Assembly (NCBI GenBank): GCA_025526915.1
Contig: JAHLKH010000043.1
Location: forward strand, 107,210-171,209
Reading direction: 5' to 3'
DNA length: 64,000 nt
From: Entophlyctis helioformis
Lineage: Eukaryota; Chytridiomycota; Chytridiomycetes; Chytridiales; Chytriomycetaceae
Shown: positions 12,399 to 24,073 of the stretch, piece by piece
Layout of the letters: each line of letters starts with the position of its first letter
How positions within the stretch are numbered: the stretch's first letter is position 1
Position numbers and translations under genes: made by a program
The notes under the pieces: model-generated
Told to the model about the DNA's origin: nothing
The model's input: only the letters and a program-made list of their open reading frames with translations
Database searches by the model: none

Positions 12399-13368
12399 AT
12401 GGAGGGCGTGAGTTGGCTGCTGTCGCTCGGCCCGTCTGCTGGCTCGCTTGCTTGCTTGGTTGTCCTGTTGGCTCGAGGACTGACTGGCTGCTGGCGTCCA
12501 CCGGTGCTGCAACCGCTGGCCGTGACCGCGACCGACGACTGGACCACTGCCTGCCGCACTCGCGCAGATGCTGTTTCTGTTTGCGCTCGTCATGTCGGCC
12601 GTGCTCCTCTTTGGCATGGTCTTCTTCGTGAGTCGCCTTGCCTGCCTGCCTGCCTCGTGCTTGTTGTGGCTGCTTGGTGCTGGCTGTATCCTCTTGGCTG
12701 CCAAGCGCCTTGACGCTACGTCGCCAGCGGTCGAGCGTCCAAGCCAAGAGCATGTGCAGCATCTGCTCGCTCGCTCACTGCCGCCCTTTCACATGAACTC
12801 ACACCGGCATCCACATGCAATACGCCCCTGTGCCGCCAGATCATCATGTTCTCGGATCTCGAGTCCGATTACATCAACCCCATCGATCTTTGCAACAAGC
12901 TCAACCAGGTGCGTTGCACCTCTCTGCTGTCCATGCAGAGACTCCACGTTGCCTGTGTCGAGCTCGTTCAATGACTGACGATGCAAGCAACTGCCAGTTT
13001 GTCTTGCCAGAGCACATTGCTCATGCCGTTCTGTGTGCCCTGTTCCTCCTTACTGGAAGCTGGGTGGCCCTGATCATCAACCTGCCGCTCCTCGCGTGGC
13101 ACGGATACAAGTACGTACATCTCGCCCTGCATTCAGGCCAGATCTGCTTCCACGTGTTTGGCTTCTCGCTTGGCTGACTCTCGCATCTCGTCTACACAGG
13201 ATCATCAACAACCGCCACATGTATGACGCCACAGAGATCTTCCGGACGCTGCCGCAGCAAAAGAAGGAGGCGTTTGCCAAGCTCGGTTTCTATCTCCTCT
13301 GCTTCTTCTTCTACCTCTACCGGATGATCGAGGCCCTCATTTCCACGCCAGGCGCTGGACGGAAGTGA
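12399..13368 (+). CDS. ERV14: cornichon-family ER cargo receptor (Erv14)
   Basis: Transmembrane cargo adaptor that loads membrane proteins into COPII vesicles at the ER. Exons 12399..12407 (only MEG, 9 nt), 12568..12627, 12840..12908, 12998..13110 and 13200..13368 keep phase and give 139 aa, the typical length. Diagnostic segments are IIMFSDLESDYINPIDLCNK, NLPLLAWHGYK, DATEIFRTLPQQKKE and KLGFYLLCFFFYLYRMI. Hydrophobic helices are seen at residues 4-23, 60-80 and near the C-terminus. The tiny first exon is supported by a GTGAGT donor and by the length match with the family. The gene converges on GMF. Confidence 0.95.
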
Positions 13369-13627
13369 TTGAGCGCGGCGTCTTGCCGTCTGGACTGGCC
13401 ACTTTCAGCTGTGGCGTTGGGTACGATCCGCTGCCCAGGCAGTCTCAAGTGTGTGTGTGAGTGTTTGGCAACGAGAGCAGCAGCAGCAGAGGCATTGTGG
13501 AATACAGAAATGGCAACAACCGTCCCTGCCCATCTGATTCATTTCACCCATACATCCATACATCCTATCCTATCCTATCCTCATGTGGCTGAAATCGGCA
13601 GATGAGACTGGAAGGGCACGGCAGTGA
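13369..13627. other. convergent intergenic spacer, ERV14 / GMF
   Basis: About 260 nt between two converging stop codons. It contains short CATCC/CCTAT pentanucleotide repeats at about 13552-13580. No gene is seen. Confidence 0.4.
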
Positions 13628-13925
13628 TCATGGTCGCGTCATGGTGGATTCAAGCTTCTGCACAAGCCACTCGTCCGTCAGAGTCTCCGACTCGGTAAAG
13701 TCAAACACCTGCTCGCCAGACGCTCAAGAATTAGAAGAGCTCCTTGGGTTGGATAGGGATGCAAGCAGGACTTGCCTTGCCAACGACATTGGCCTTTTGG
13801 AACAGCAGCGATGCCGTACTAGCGTACAGCATGCGGTTGCTGGTGCTCGATCCCGACGGACTGTGCACAGCACAGGCACAATCAACAGTCGGCCAGTCAG
13901 TCAGTCAGTCAGCCAGTCAGTCAGA

Positions 13926-13990
<65 letters not shown>

Positions 13991-14742
13991 GGACAGACGG
14001 ACAGACGGCCGATCAATCGCGTTCATGCCAGCGTTGCAACCACCGCAAGGCGACGTACTTGTAGTAGAGACCTGTCCATCCATGAGTGCGTGTATGCAAT
14101 GTGAGCGGTGGGCAGATCAGGACGCCAAGCATGGAGATGAGGCATACCGACAAGGGGATACGACACACGACCGTCCTTGTGGTTGATCTGGTACGTGACA
14201 ATCATGAACCTGGGCGTCGACTCGGGGAGCTCCTCTGCAATCTCCTCTGTCGTGACAAGCGCCAGTCAGCATTGTGTCAGGCCGCACAAGCCGCACAGGC
14301 CTCACAGGCCGCACAAGCCGCGAGTGCCAACAACGAACCAAGCGACGTGTTGGTCATGAACTGGTCTTCGACAACCGTCAGCGTCGGCACATCGATCTTG
14401 AGAATGAGCGCACTGATGGGCTTGGACTTGCTGCAACAGCGCCAAGGCAACGGATAAGCGTGCGGCTCAGCAGCGGTGCTGTGTGTATGCACGTGCATGC
14501 ACCCACCTCAGACGGCCATGGCCTTGCTGTGGTGCCACGAGCAGCAAGGGTTGTGCCACTCAGTACTGCATGTCTGGACAACGGCAGTGCGCCTGTGTGT
14601 GGTGGTGCATTGGGCGAGCAACGCACCTTAAAGTCCTGCAGGACGGCTTCGGACACCTGGCACGTTTGGAGAGACTGCAGATATGCACAGTCGTGAGCTG
14701 TCCCGCCTGGCTCTGGCTCCAAAGGCGTGCTGCTCTCACCAT
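13628..14742 (-). CDS. GMF1: glia maturation factor (ADF/cofilin superfamily, Arp2/3 debranching)
   Basis: GMF binds Arp2/3, removes actin branches and inhibits nucleation. I resolve seven exons: 14742..14740 (only the ATG), 14674..14627, 14426..14339, 14246..14148, 14071..14059 (13 nt), 13860..13776 and 13708..13628. Phase is kept throughout and the product is 138 aa, exactly the family size. Key segments: TCQVSEAVLQDFK, ALILKIDVPTLTVVEDQ, ELPESTPRFMIVTYQINHKD (GMF's ...PRF.V.SY...H.DGR signature), GRVSYPL, NRMLYASTASLL and VFDFTESETLTDEWLVQKLE. The last intron has a GC donor (AAG|GCAAGT at 13776/13775). The intron between the 13-nt exon and the next one contains a long CCAG repeat. The ATG-only first exon is inferred from a GTGAGA donor plus correct length; an alternative start cannot be excluded. 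Confidence 0.9.
13895..13995. repeat. CAGT then CCAG tetranucleotide array inside a GMF intron
   Basis: A CAGT run is followed by roughly 16-17 head-to-tail CCAG units and then CGGACAGA-like remnants. It lies wholly inside the intron preceding the GMF exon at 13860..13776 (minus strand). On the sense strand it reads CTGG, a pyrimidine-poor tract between donor and acceptor. Similar shorter CCAG/CAGA arrays occur in the first RPN12 intron and after the ankyrin gene. Confidence 0.85.
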
Positions 14743-14819
14743 CTTTGGTGCAGTGCGCAAACGTCAAGATGAGCGTGGCCGAGGAAAGCACACCAGGCCA
14801 TCTATTTGAGCATGTCGAA

Positions 14820-17320
14820 TCATCGTCTGTATCTCGATCCCATCCGCTGCTCTTCAGCCCGGTCGGCGGCAGCCTTGGCAGTCGCTGCAGCAATCGCCTC
14901 GTTCTGGCGCATCAGCTCGCGCATCTTCTCGAGCTCGGGCTGCGCCTCGTCAAAGTGCTCCTGCGCAAGCTCAAAGGCGTCCCGTCTGAGCGCCTTGCCC
15001 GTGAGCTCAGACTCTTCACGTGCACGGATCTGCCAGTGCACCGACGTGCGCGTGAAATACTCTCGCAGTGTTTCTGCCGGCAGTGTTAGCCAGCGTATCG
15101 GATGAACCGCATGAGCATGGCAAGCCGACTCACCAGCGAGAAGCGGCTCCAACTCGGCGCGGATCTTGCGCTCCTCCTCGGTCAGGTTCTCCTCCTCCTC
15201 TGACTTTTCCTTGAGTGACAGATCGGCCATGGCTTCGGTTGCTTCCTCTGGCGCGTCGTCGGCATCACCCTCTTCCTGCTCGTCCTCGTCCCTGTCATCG
15301 CCTGCATTGCGAGCCACGCGCTTCTTGCCGTCCTTGCTCTTCTTGCCGGATGCAGGGCGGCCCTTGGACTTTTTGCGCTCGTCCTGGCCGCCATCGCCAG
15401 CCTCGTCTGCATCCTCATCTCCATCCTCATCGTCCTCGTCTTCTTCATCATCATCGTCGTCGTCGTCCTCATCATCATCGTCGTCGTCATCATCCGAGTT
15501 CTCGCCCAGCCATTCTGCCTTTTGGATGTCGTCCACCATCAGCGGCACCCACTCGTTCAGCTTGTCCAGATTGAGTGCCCACATGTCGTTGAGCGTGATC
15601 TCCTTGGACTTGTCTTCAAGAATGCCTCCAAACCTGGCAATCCACCACGCAGGCAAGTTGGTCAGCCATGTCATTACAACGCAAGGTTGGCCATCTGCCA
15701 GCCACCTACATGTAGAGTATGTTGCGCGACACGGTCAACATCGTATTGAAGCGCTGGCAAGGAGCAATGGGCTCGACAGGGTTGGCTTCAGACACATCGT
15801 CCGTGTCCATTCCCTCGGCAGCATCGTCCTCATCGCCAGACTCGACATCCGACCCGTCTTGGCGTCGCTGCTGCTGTTGGGCTGCCTTTGCCTTTTTCTT
15901 GTTGCGCTTTGCACCTGCAGACGGACGCAGAGTAAGCGGGAACCACTTGTTGGCGTCAATTTGGTACTGGTACAGGTCGTTGTGATAGATGGACTCGAGC
16001 TGCTCCTCAGTCTCTTGCACGTCACTAACGCCTCCAAACAGAATGCCGCGGCCCTTGTGCACGGTCATGGTGCATCCACTTCTCTGCCTATGTTGTGTTG
16101 TCACTGCTGTTAGCAGAGCATTTAAAACGCCGCATACCAACTAACAAAGACACGGCTCTTACGTTGGGCCAACGCCACCAGGCTTCTTGCGACGCTCCCA
16201 GCGGATCGACTCGACTTGCGGCGACATCTTGAGAACCCACACATCTGTCGCGTCGATCACGGTTAGCTGTTGCTTGCAGCCGTTGTACAAAATGCCCGTC
16301 AATCCATGCCCGCCAGCGCCGTCCACTTACCACTATGCACCACTCCGACAGGCTTCTTTCCCTTGACAAAGACCTTGGAGTAGCCGCCAAAGAGACAGAC
16401 CGTGTCATTGTGCGTGAACAGCTGGCATCCAGACCGTGACGGGGGACGCGGCTCTGGGATGTCCAGCTTGATCCACTTGAACTCGAGCGTGTCAAACAGC
16501 CACGTGTCGTCGTAGTACTTTGTGGTTGTGACGTTGTCAAAGAAGCCGCCAAAGAGCACAATGTAGTGCTTCCACAGCGTCATGCGGTGGCCCGAGCGCG
16601 GTGGCGGGGCGTTGCGCATGTCGAGCCGCTCCCACGCGTTGGCCTTGAGATCCATGGTCCACATGCCCTCTTTCCAGTGGAAGAAGTTGGTCTCGTTGGG
16701 GCTGACAAACTCGCCGCCCCAGAGAAACAGCCGGCCGGCAGGCGTGATCACGACCTGGTGGGACGATCTCGGACCTGGACTGTTGGGCGACGTTGTCTTG
16801 CGCCACTCTTTCTTCTCGGTGTTGTATCTGCCATGCAGGTGAACAATGCAGGTGATCGTCAGCATGCGTCACCGCCAGACATGCATGCGAGGCAGGAGAC
16901 GGCAGCCAGCGCACCTGAACAGCTCGTTGTACATGTGGACAGTGCGGCCGTCGTAAAACTCGCCGCCAAACAGCAGCAGCTCGGCAGGGTTGAGCGGATT
17001 GGCCGTCAGCGAGGCGTTGCAGCGGCGCGACGGCGGCGGACAGTCGAACTCCTCGGTCACTTTGAACTTGTCCTGCTCGCTCTTGTTGAACTCTTCGAGG
17101 AGCGCATCGATGTCCTCTTCGGGCTCGTCCAGCTCCTTCTTCTGCTTGCGCAGCTTCTTCTGCTCCTCCTATCGCTGGCTGCCGTCAGCGCAAGAAGCAG
17201 CATGCACTGGCATGTGCTGGCATTGCCTGCGTGTCAGCGTACCTTGTCCTTGCTCTTGGCGCCAGCAGCGGGTCCAGCGGCCGCCTTGCGCTTCTTCTTT
17301 TTGTCACGCCCGCCGCCCAT
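14820..17320 (-). CDS. KLHDC4: kelch-repeat protein, KLHDC4/Kel3 type
   Basis: Exons 17320..17243, 17168..16915, 16827..16331, 16244..16163, 16087..15710, 15633..15134 and 15073..14820 keep phase and give 680 aa. After a basic start (MGGGRDKKKKRK) comes a beta-propeller of kelch blades, each with GG plus Y/W landmarks: ELLLFGGEFYDG, LFLWGGEFVSPN, YIVLFGGFFDN, VCLFGGYSKVFVKGKKPVG, GILFGGVSD and NILYMFGGILED. A strongly acidic D/E run follows (about 15410-15500), then KSKGRPASGKKSKDGKK, and a C-terminal segment ETLREYFTRTSVHWQ typical of the KLHDC4 family's extra domain. The function is poorly defined in any organism. It starts 166 bp from divergent PCH2; GMF begins 77 bp downstream on the same strand. 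Confidence 0.92.
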
Positions 17321-17486
17321 TCGCCTTGTGGATCTTTCGTTGAACCAAAGACGCTCGGCCAAACGGGTCACAATCCTGCAGGTTGATGAGGTGGCATGCT
17401 CGCAGATGTGCGCCGATCACGGGTGGTGCATGCCGGCTGCTGACTCTGCTGGCCGTGGCGTGTCACACCAGCCAGAGCCTCTGGGA

Positions 17487-19603
17487 ATGGAGCGCATGTC
17501 GTCTGGATACCTGACGCTGCACATGCAGGTGCAGCAGCAGATGGACGGCATCTCGGTGGCCGACACCTGCGCAGACACCGACGCGGTCGCTGCAGGTGCC
17601 AGCAGGCACGACGCCGCGTCGGGATCGCTGTTTGCCGTTGAGCGCAGCGGCCACCACGGCGCTCACGGCGCACACGGCGCACATGCTGCCCAGGAAGCGG
17701 CGGGCGACCCCGCCAGTGTCCCGCTCACGACCGTCCACGGTTCGTCTGCTGGTGTCTCGCCCAGTCGCGCGCATGTCTCACGCCACCCGATCCTTTCCTC
17801 CCTCCGTTGTCCATCTGCACTAGTCGAGGCAAAGCTGCGCCAGAGCAGCGCCAGCACCGTCAGGCTCGACACGGCCAAGACCCGCGTCGCCTCGTTCCTG
17901 CGCTCCAGCCACGTGTCGCTGCTGCTCATGTCGTCCATCCCGGCCTCTGCCCTCGCCTCCGATCCGTTCATCCACGAGCACATTCTCGCCATCCGTGTCT
18001 GCGAGGCACGCGGCAGTGGCAAGTGTCTCACAGGATCGATGCTGTCTGCGCCAGACTGCAGCAGACTGCGGCGCTCATGCTCGCTTCTACTCACGCCTTC
18101 ACGAACAGCTGATACGATGCCGGCAGACGACATTGTTGCCATTGACTCGTGTGATCTGAACATCCATGTGTACTACGACGCTGCGCAACAGGACAGCGTG
18201 CTCGTGCTGGACGACTCGCCCTCTGGCGATCCCGTGCAGGCTGCATCTCAGCATTGGGATCTTCCTTCGGCTGAGCTCGAGGGTGTTTGGGACAGGTGGG
18301 TGCTGCTCGTCAAGCCAATGCAGACAGCCTCGGCCCTCACCGCCGAGTCCACCCTTGCGGTGCCCAGTCTCGTGTTTGATCAGGATCTGCCGCTCCATCT
18401 GCTCGACTTTGTCTACACATCGCTGCTGTTTTCCGACATGGACGTCGACACCAACCTGGTCAGCGTCAACCGCGTCATCCTACTCCACGGGCCGCCTGGC
18501 ACAGGCAAAACCACGCTTTGCCGTGCACTCGCACAGGTACACTGTCTTTTGGGGCATGTCCGCCATGCGACAAGCCGCTGCAATGGCTTGCTCATATTCA
18601 TGGTACATTCAGAAACTCGCCATTCGACTGTCCGACAGATACCTGTACGGCAAGCTGGTCGAGATCAACGCACATTCGCTGTTCAGCAAGTACTTTGCAG
18701 AGTCGGGCAAGCTGATCATGCAGCTGTTCCAAAGCATGCACGACCTGCTGGACAGCGAGGACGTGTTTGTGTGCATTCTCATGGGCAAGCCACGTTTGCT
18801 TTGGCGGCTGCCATGTGGCCATCACATACTGATCTGCACATCATAGATGAAGTCGAGAGCCTGAGTGCGACGCGCAAGTCGGCTGCTGCAGGACTGGAGC
18901 CATCTGACGGGATTCGCGCTGTGAGAGCTGCAATCTTCACGCAGGCTGCGTTGCTGTCTTTGGCTCACTCGTGCACTTTTTGATGCCATCAGGTCAACGC
19001 TCTGCTCACGCAGCTCGACCGTCTGCGACGCCGCAAGAACGTGCTTGTCTTGACCACATCAAATCTCACCGATGCGATTGGTGTGTGCTGCTTGCTGTCC
19101 AGCAATAGCCCAGCCGTTCGCTTACCAAAACATTGGCTGGATGGCGCAACAGACACGGCATTCATCGATCGTGCGGACATCAAGCAGTACATTGGCGAGC
19201 CGTCCAAGCGTGCAGCATACACCATCCTGACATCGTGTCTTGAAGAGCTCATGGCAAAGCACGTGATCCAGCCGCCTGTTGCCATACAGACGCTTCGCGA
19301 ACTCGAGCTCTTTGGCAGCAACGCGCCGTACACGAGCCGCCAGCTGTACAGCATCGCGTGCCAATGTGCAGGCTTTAGTGGCCGCACTCTGCGCAAACTG
19401 CCCTTCCTGGCCCATGCACAATTCATCCATGTGAGACTCGACGCTGTTGCTGCCGCTTGCACGTATGTGGTCCGATTGCTGATCTCTGAATGCGGCTGGC
19501 TGAACAGACACGGTCGACGTCGTTGCCACGATTCCTGTCTGCACTCGAAGCGGCAGTGATTTCCGAGCGCAGTGAACGCAGCCACATTCTCGCACATAAA
19601 TGA
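17487..19603 (+). CDS. PCH2: PCH2/TRIP13 AAA+ ATPase (HORMA-domain remodeller)
   Basis: TRIP13/Pch2 unfolds HORMA proteins such as Mad2 and Hop1, acting in the spindle checkpoint and meiotic recombination. Exons 17487..17739, 17824..18018, 18127..18295, 18368..18536, 18613..18784, 18847..18920, 18993..19080, 19153..19430 and 19508..19603 keep phase and give 497 aa. Walker A is LLHGPPGTGKTTLC, Walker B is ILMDEVESL, sensor 1 is LTTSNLTDAI, and TAFIDRADIKQYIG plus FSGRTLRKLPFLAHA are highly specific. Introns 2 and 5 both need GC donors (G|GCAAGT at 18019, G|GCAAGC at 18785). The start is chosen as the Met of MERMSSGYL; an in-frame Met slightly upstream is possible. The N-terminal region is divergent, as usual. 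Confidence 0.95.
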
Positions 19604-19629
19604 ACGCAGAATGACCGCCTGTCTTTATG

Positions 19630-22520
19630 TCTCTAGAACAACAGCGAGTGAGATCCCACGTTGAACAGCTCTGCAAGCGAGTCTGGAGGAATGTTCTCTT
19701 CCGCACACAGCTCGTCGATCTCGGCATTGATATTGCTGCAAGCCTGTCGTGTCAGTCATTTACGCAGTGTTTACAGCACGCCAACCGCTCATACTCAACT
19801 CGATATCGATGCGAAGCTGCTGGATCTGGTGCATCAAGTGCTGTGCAAGCGCATCATTGACCAAAGGGAAGATCAGATGATCGGCATCGTCCGTGATCCG
19901 AGTCTCGTGCCGGCTGTATGTGTCTTGTTCGTGGTGATGGTCCAAGTAGCAGTCAATCGTCTGTTGAAGCAGCCGCTCGCCGTCGCCGTCTGTCGAGCTG
20001 CGTTTGTGGCCGCTGTGCCAACGCTGGTCACTCAACCTGCTCGGCTCGTCTGCAAACACAATCGGGTCTATCCCAACTGATCGTGTCCATGGACGCGACT
20101 GCAGATCGATGTCTACTTGAATCGCTGTATCAACACCGCTGGCCTCGTGCTGAGTGCCGATTGCCACGAGCGACGGCTTGTCGGTTTCCACAAAAGCATC
20201 TCGCGTTGTTGCCTCGCCCACATCAGTCTGTGTGGCAGCATGGGTCTGCTGCTTGGCGTCCACAGTCCCCAGATCGGCAGTATCTGTTGCTTGATCGCTG
20301 GTCGGCACAGTCTCTGCCACTGTTTGTACTGCTTCCGCTGGAGCTGCTGGTGGGTCAATCGCGTCTGGTTGCTGCGGCTCGCCTTGCTTCTCCAAGGTCC
20401 GTACTAGTTCAACGTCTGGGTTCTGTGCAACTAGCACCGGCGCGGCAACCACATCCATCTCGAGCTGCTCAAGAGTCATCTCGGGAGACCGCGAGACCGG
20501 CCGCTTTGGGAACATGGACATGGGTGACACTGGGGATGATGCAATGGCGAGTGTCGTGCCAGAGCTTGCAACGACTGTGGGTTGGACGGCAGTGGGTTTC
20601 TCGGTGCCAGCTGTGAGAGCAGGCGGCAGTGATGGCGGCGGCGGTTGTGTTTGTACAGCAATCGGATCAGTAATCTGCAAAGGCGGCGGTCGTTGTGCGG
20701 GAAATAGCCGTTCGCGAACAACCTGCACAGCAATGGCTGCAGTTAGCACGAGAGTCGGGCATAGCGACTGATGAAGAGACTTACCGACTCGACTACACGT
20801 TCAATGATGCCATCAAGAGATATGGCTCGATTCTGGATGGGATTGGCTTGATCGTCGCTTTCTTCATCAAGGCTGTCGTCGAATACAGCTGCAGATTGTA
20901 GGCGAGCAGGCGAAGGCGGATGGGACAGCGATGGCTGTAGTGTTGGGATAGGCGGCTGCGGCACAGGAACAGGCGGTGTTGCTGGCACTTCAGGCACGTC
21001 CACAAGCTTGGACCATGGAGCGCGTCTGCTCGGCGTTGATGCAGTAGATGACGGCACAGTCGTTGTCAACAGCGCCTTGGAAAAGGGCATGGAACGAACA
21101 GGAGCAAGCGACGGTGCAGCTGCTTCAGGCTCCCATGCCCAAAGCGGCGGCCGGTGCGAGCCATGTGAGGATCCTACACTTGACAGCACAGCCGTTGTGG
21201 CGGCTGCATTGGGAGACGAGCTAGGTTGCAGAATCGCAGAGTCATTGAGCAAGGAGGGTCGGTTGCCGATGGCTGACTGCGGCTGGGGCCATGAAAGTCT
21301 GCTGATGTGCGTGGAAGACGAGAGCAACGTTCCACTGTGATCATGATGGGACATGGCTTGATCACGGTGCAGTTGTTGATGTTGCAGTGATGGCGGAGGC
21401 GATGGCGATAAACCAGTATCCATGCCGTATCTGCGACGAATGCTTGCTATGATGGTTTCAGGATCGTCTGACAGGATCTCATTGGCAATGCGAGACGGCG
21501 AATGGACGCGCGAAGTTGGCTCGAGAACGGGCTGGTTGAGAGGCTTGAAAGGCTGGGCATCTTGCAGGCTGTGGGTTGAAGAAGAGGCAAGGTCAAGACC
21601 GAGATCTACCATTGCACTGCAGCCAATTCTCTGTCAGCTGGGCATTCAGACGTCCAGTCGTTGGAATATGTGCACACATGATGCACAAACCATGATGCGA
21701 GGATCTGGTCTGCCCTGAGCCCGAGATCTGCGATCGAGTCGCTCTCGGTGTACTCGTATGCAGTTGATGGTGCCATGGATCGTGACGGCTGCTGCGGCAA
21801 TGACCGTGCAGACATGGGTGATGCAGATGTGTGGCGGTCGTCGCCGATGTTGCTTGCAATGGATGAGAAATGGATTGGCGATGATCGGACCGACGATGCT
21901 GTGGACGATTGCTGCAGATCGTGGGCAGGAACCGAGTACGAAAGTGAAGACGCCGCGTGGTTGGATGCCAGCACCTTCTTTTCGACGACTTGGAAGCGTC
22001 TTGTGCTGGCGTTGCTTCTGGCCGACAACTGCTTTCGGTCAGATGGTGCAGATGTGGACGTGGAATCTGTGACAGCAGCACCAGTAGGCGGAATGGCAGA
22101 GCGAGCAGAAGAAGATGCAGATGCAGATGCAGTGGTGATGGGTGTTTGCGCCGATCCCTTCGAGGCGGCTGTGACGGCAGCTGTGGAAGCCGATGTTGCT
22201 GCAGCCGAGGGTTTGGCAGATCCGGACACCGCAGCAGCCGCAGATCGAGTCGAAGCCAGCGACCGCGTTGAAGTGGTTCCGCGCAAGCCAAGGCCAGGAG
22301 CAGATGCGGCTGCCATCGGTATCAGCGTGCCCAGGCTGCTGCTGCTGCTTGCGGTTGCCTTGCTAGCAGAGACAGCGGGCATGCCAAACGAGCTCCGGCG
22401 GCTTGCACCGGCTGCAGAGCCAGCGGTCACAGCAGCGGCCGTTGCATGCTGGCTCGAGCCGCTCTCTTTGAGCATCTTGGCGGCAAGAGTCGAAACGAGC
22501 GACGCTGCGATGGTGCGTTT
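19630..22520 (-). CDS. unidentified low-complexity protein, several exons
   Basis: I do not recognise this gene. Open exons on the minus strand cover about 22520-21700, 21612-20800, 20745-19790 and a short last exon near 19740-19630. The N-terminal part contains TIAASLVSTLAAKMLKESGS, then long S/A/T-rich disorder. The middle has ANEILSDDPETIIASIRRRY and SLDGIIERVV, apparently continuing VRERLFPAQRPPPLQI after an intron. The C-terminal part ends in an ordered helix, HLIFPLVNDALAQHLMHQIQ. Exact splice sites and the start codon are unresolved. The gene converges on PCH2 (about 30 bp between stops) and is divergent from GID8. The short helical islands in a disordered chain are compatible with a scaffold protein, but I assign no function. 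Confidence 0.55.
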
Positions 22521-22817
22521 GTATCTGGGCAGGCATCTGGGCAGGCGTTTGGCACACATCTGGCAGGCACCAAGCTGACACCTGGCTGCGTCTGCTGTGC
22601 GTGGCTGCGCACGACCCGCTCTCTGCCCAACTGCGCCCTGCGTCCAGGCTGCTGCAACATCCAAGAAGGTCCGTCCGTCGCCCAGCTTCGCTGGCTGCTG
22701 TCTTGAACGGAGCCCACGAAGCTTGTTTGGCCCCACACGACCAACGCTGACTGTCTGCATCGACCTGCACATACCCATACCCATGCGCTGCCGCAATGCT
22801 CCGCACTGACGCAGTCA

Positions 22818-23904
22818 CTGTCTCGCGACGAGTGGGAGCGCAGGCTGGCCGAAGTCAATGTCAGCAAAGAGTACGTTGCCTGTTCTCGGTCGCAGCATGC
22901 TGGAGGGCCAGGCCCTGGACATGCATCGGCACATTCGCGTTGCGCGTTCGCCAAGCCTACTTGGCCAAACCAACTAACAGTGGATGTCTGGCAATGGCCG
23001 GACGGATGGACGAACGGATGCGCGGATGGGCGTGATCCAGCGACCTCAACAAGCTCATCATGAACTATCTGGTCATCGAAGGCTACAAGGATGCGGCCGA
23101 AAAGTTCAGCGTGGAGGCGCATATTGCACCGTCGGTCGATCTGATGTCTATTCAGGACCGCATGAACATCAGAACTGCCGTCCAGACAGGCAACATCGAG
23201 GCTGCCATTGAGAAAGTCAATGATCTGGATCCCGAGGTTAGACTGCGCAGCACGCTTGCTTTTGCTGATCTGAGCAAGCCAGCGATGGGACTGATATCGG
23301 CGAAACGTGTGGGTTCGGCTGGATGGTGGATAGATCCTGGACACAAACCCAAGGCTGTACTTTCATCTGCAGCAACAGAAGCTGATTGAGCTCATTCGGC
23401 TGGGACGCATCAACGACGCCATCGAGTTTGCACAGGAGGAGCTCGCGCCTCGTGGCGAAGAGAATGTGGGTCGAGTGTCTTTGCAACGCCGGGATGGAGT
23501 GCCGTGCATCATGGTGGTGCTAATCAAGCCCTGCTTGCACGCTTGACAGCCCGAGTTTCTGGAAGAGCTCGAACGCACCATGGCGCTGCTTGCATTTGAC
23601 GACACACGCACATCGCCTGTTGGGGATCTGCTGGACAACTCTCAGCGCCAAAAGACGGCGAGCGAGCTGAATGCGGCGATCCTGACGGCACAGTGTCAAG
23701 AAAAGGATCCCAAGCTTCCGTCTCTTCTCAAGATGCTCGTCTGGGCACAGGTGATTCATTGGCTTGCCAGCTGTCCCAGGCATGGTCGTTCCAAACTGAC
23801 CGTGTATCAAACAGAACCAACTCGAAGAAAAGATGACATTCCCCAAGATCAGAAACCTTGTCACGGCAGAGCTCGAGGACGTATCCATGCCCATTAGCAC
23901 GTAG
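22818..23904 (+). CDS. GID8: GID8/TWA1, LisH-CTLH subunit of the GID/CTLH E3 ubiquitin ligase
   Basis: GID8 is the scaffold subunit of the CTLH complex that targets gluconeogenic enzymes and other proteins. Resolved exons: coding from about 22818 to 22870, then 23041..23236, 23334..23465, 23550..23750 and 23815..23904, all in phase. Landmarks: [13 protein letters not shown], LisH motif [24 protein letters not shown] segment [16 protein letters not shown] with [19 protein letters not shown], then [11 protein letters not shown] and [12 protein letters not shown]. No ATG is in frame in the first resolved exon (the ATGs at 22783 and 22796 are out of frame), so a small upstream first exon must exist; I could not place it. 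The 3' end converges on GLRX3, 169 nt apart. Confidence 0.9.
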
Positions 23905-24073
23905 CCCTCCCATTGCCGCCATTGTCTTGTTCACACGATCATGTCCCTCTCTCTTTCCGTCTCTCCCGTCTTTGGCCTATCGTGCCGGTCAGCATGCCCA
24001 CTTAACAAGGTCCAGCAAATCAATCCATTGTGATGTCCATGCGTCTTATTCATTGCAGATCAGCCGGTATCAG

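Noticed and set aside
16566..18983. Long plus-strand open frame of about 800 codons
   Set aside because: Its first part is antisense to KLHDC4 exons and its second part reads through PCH2 introns; the spliced PCH2 model explains the conserved segments.
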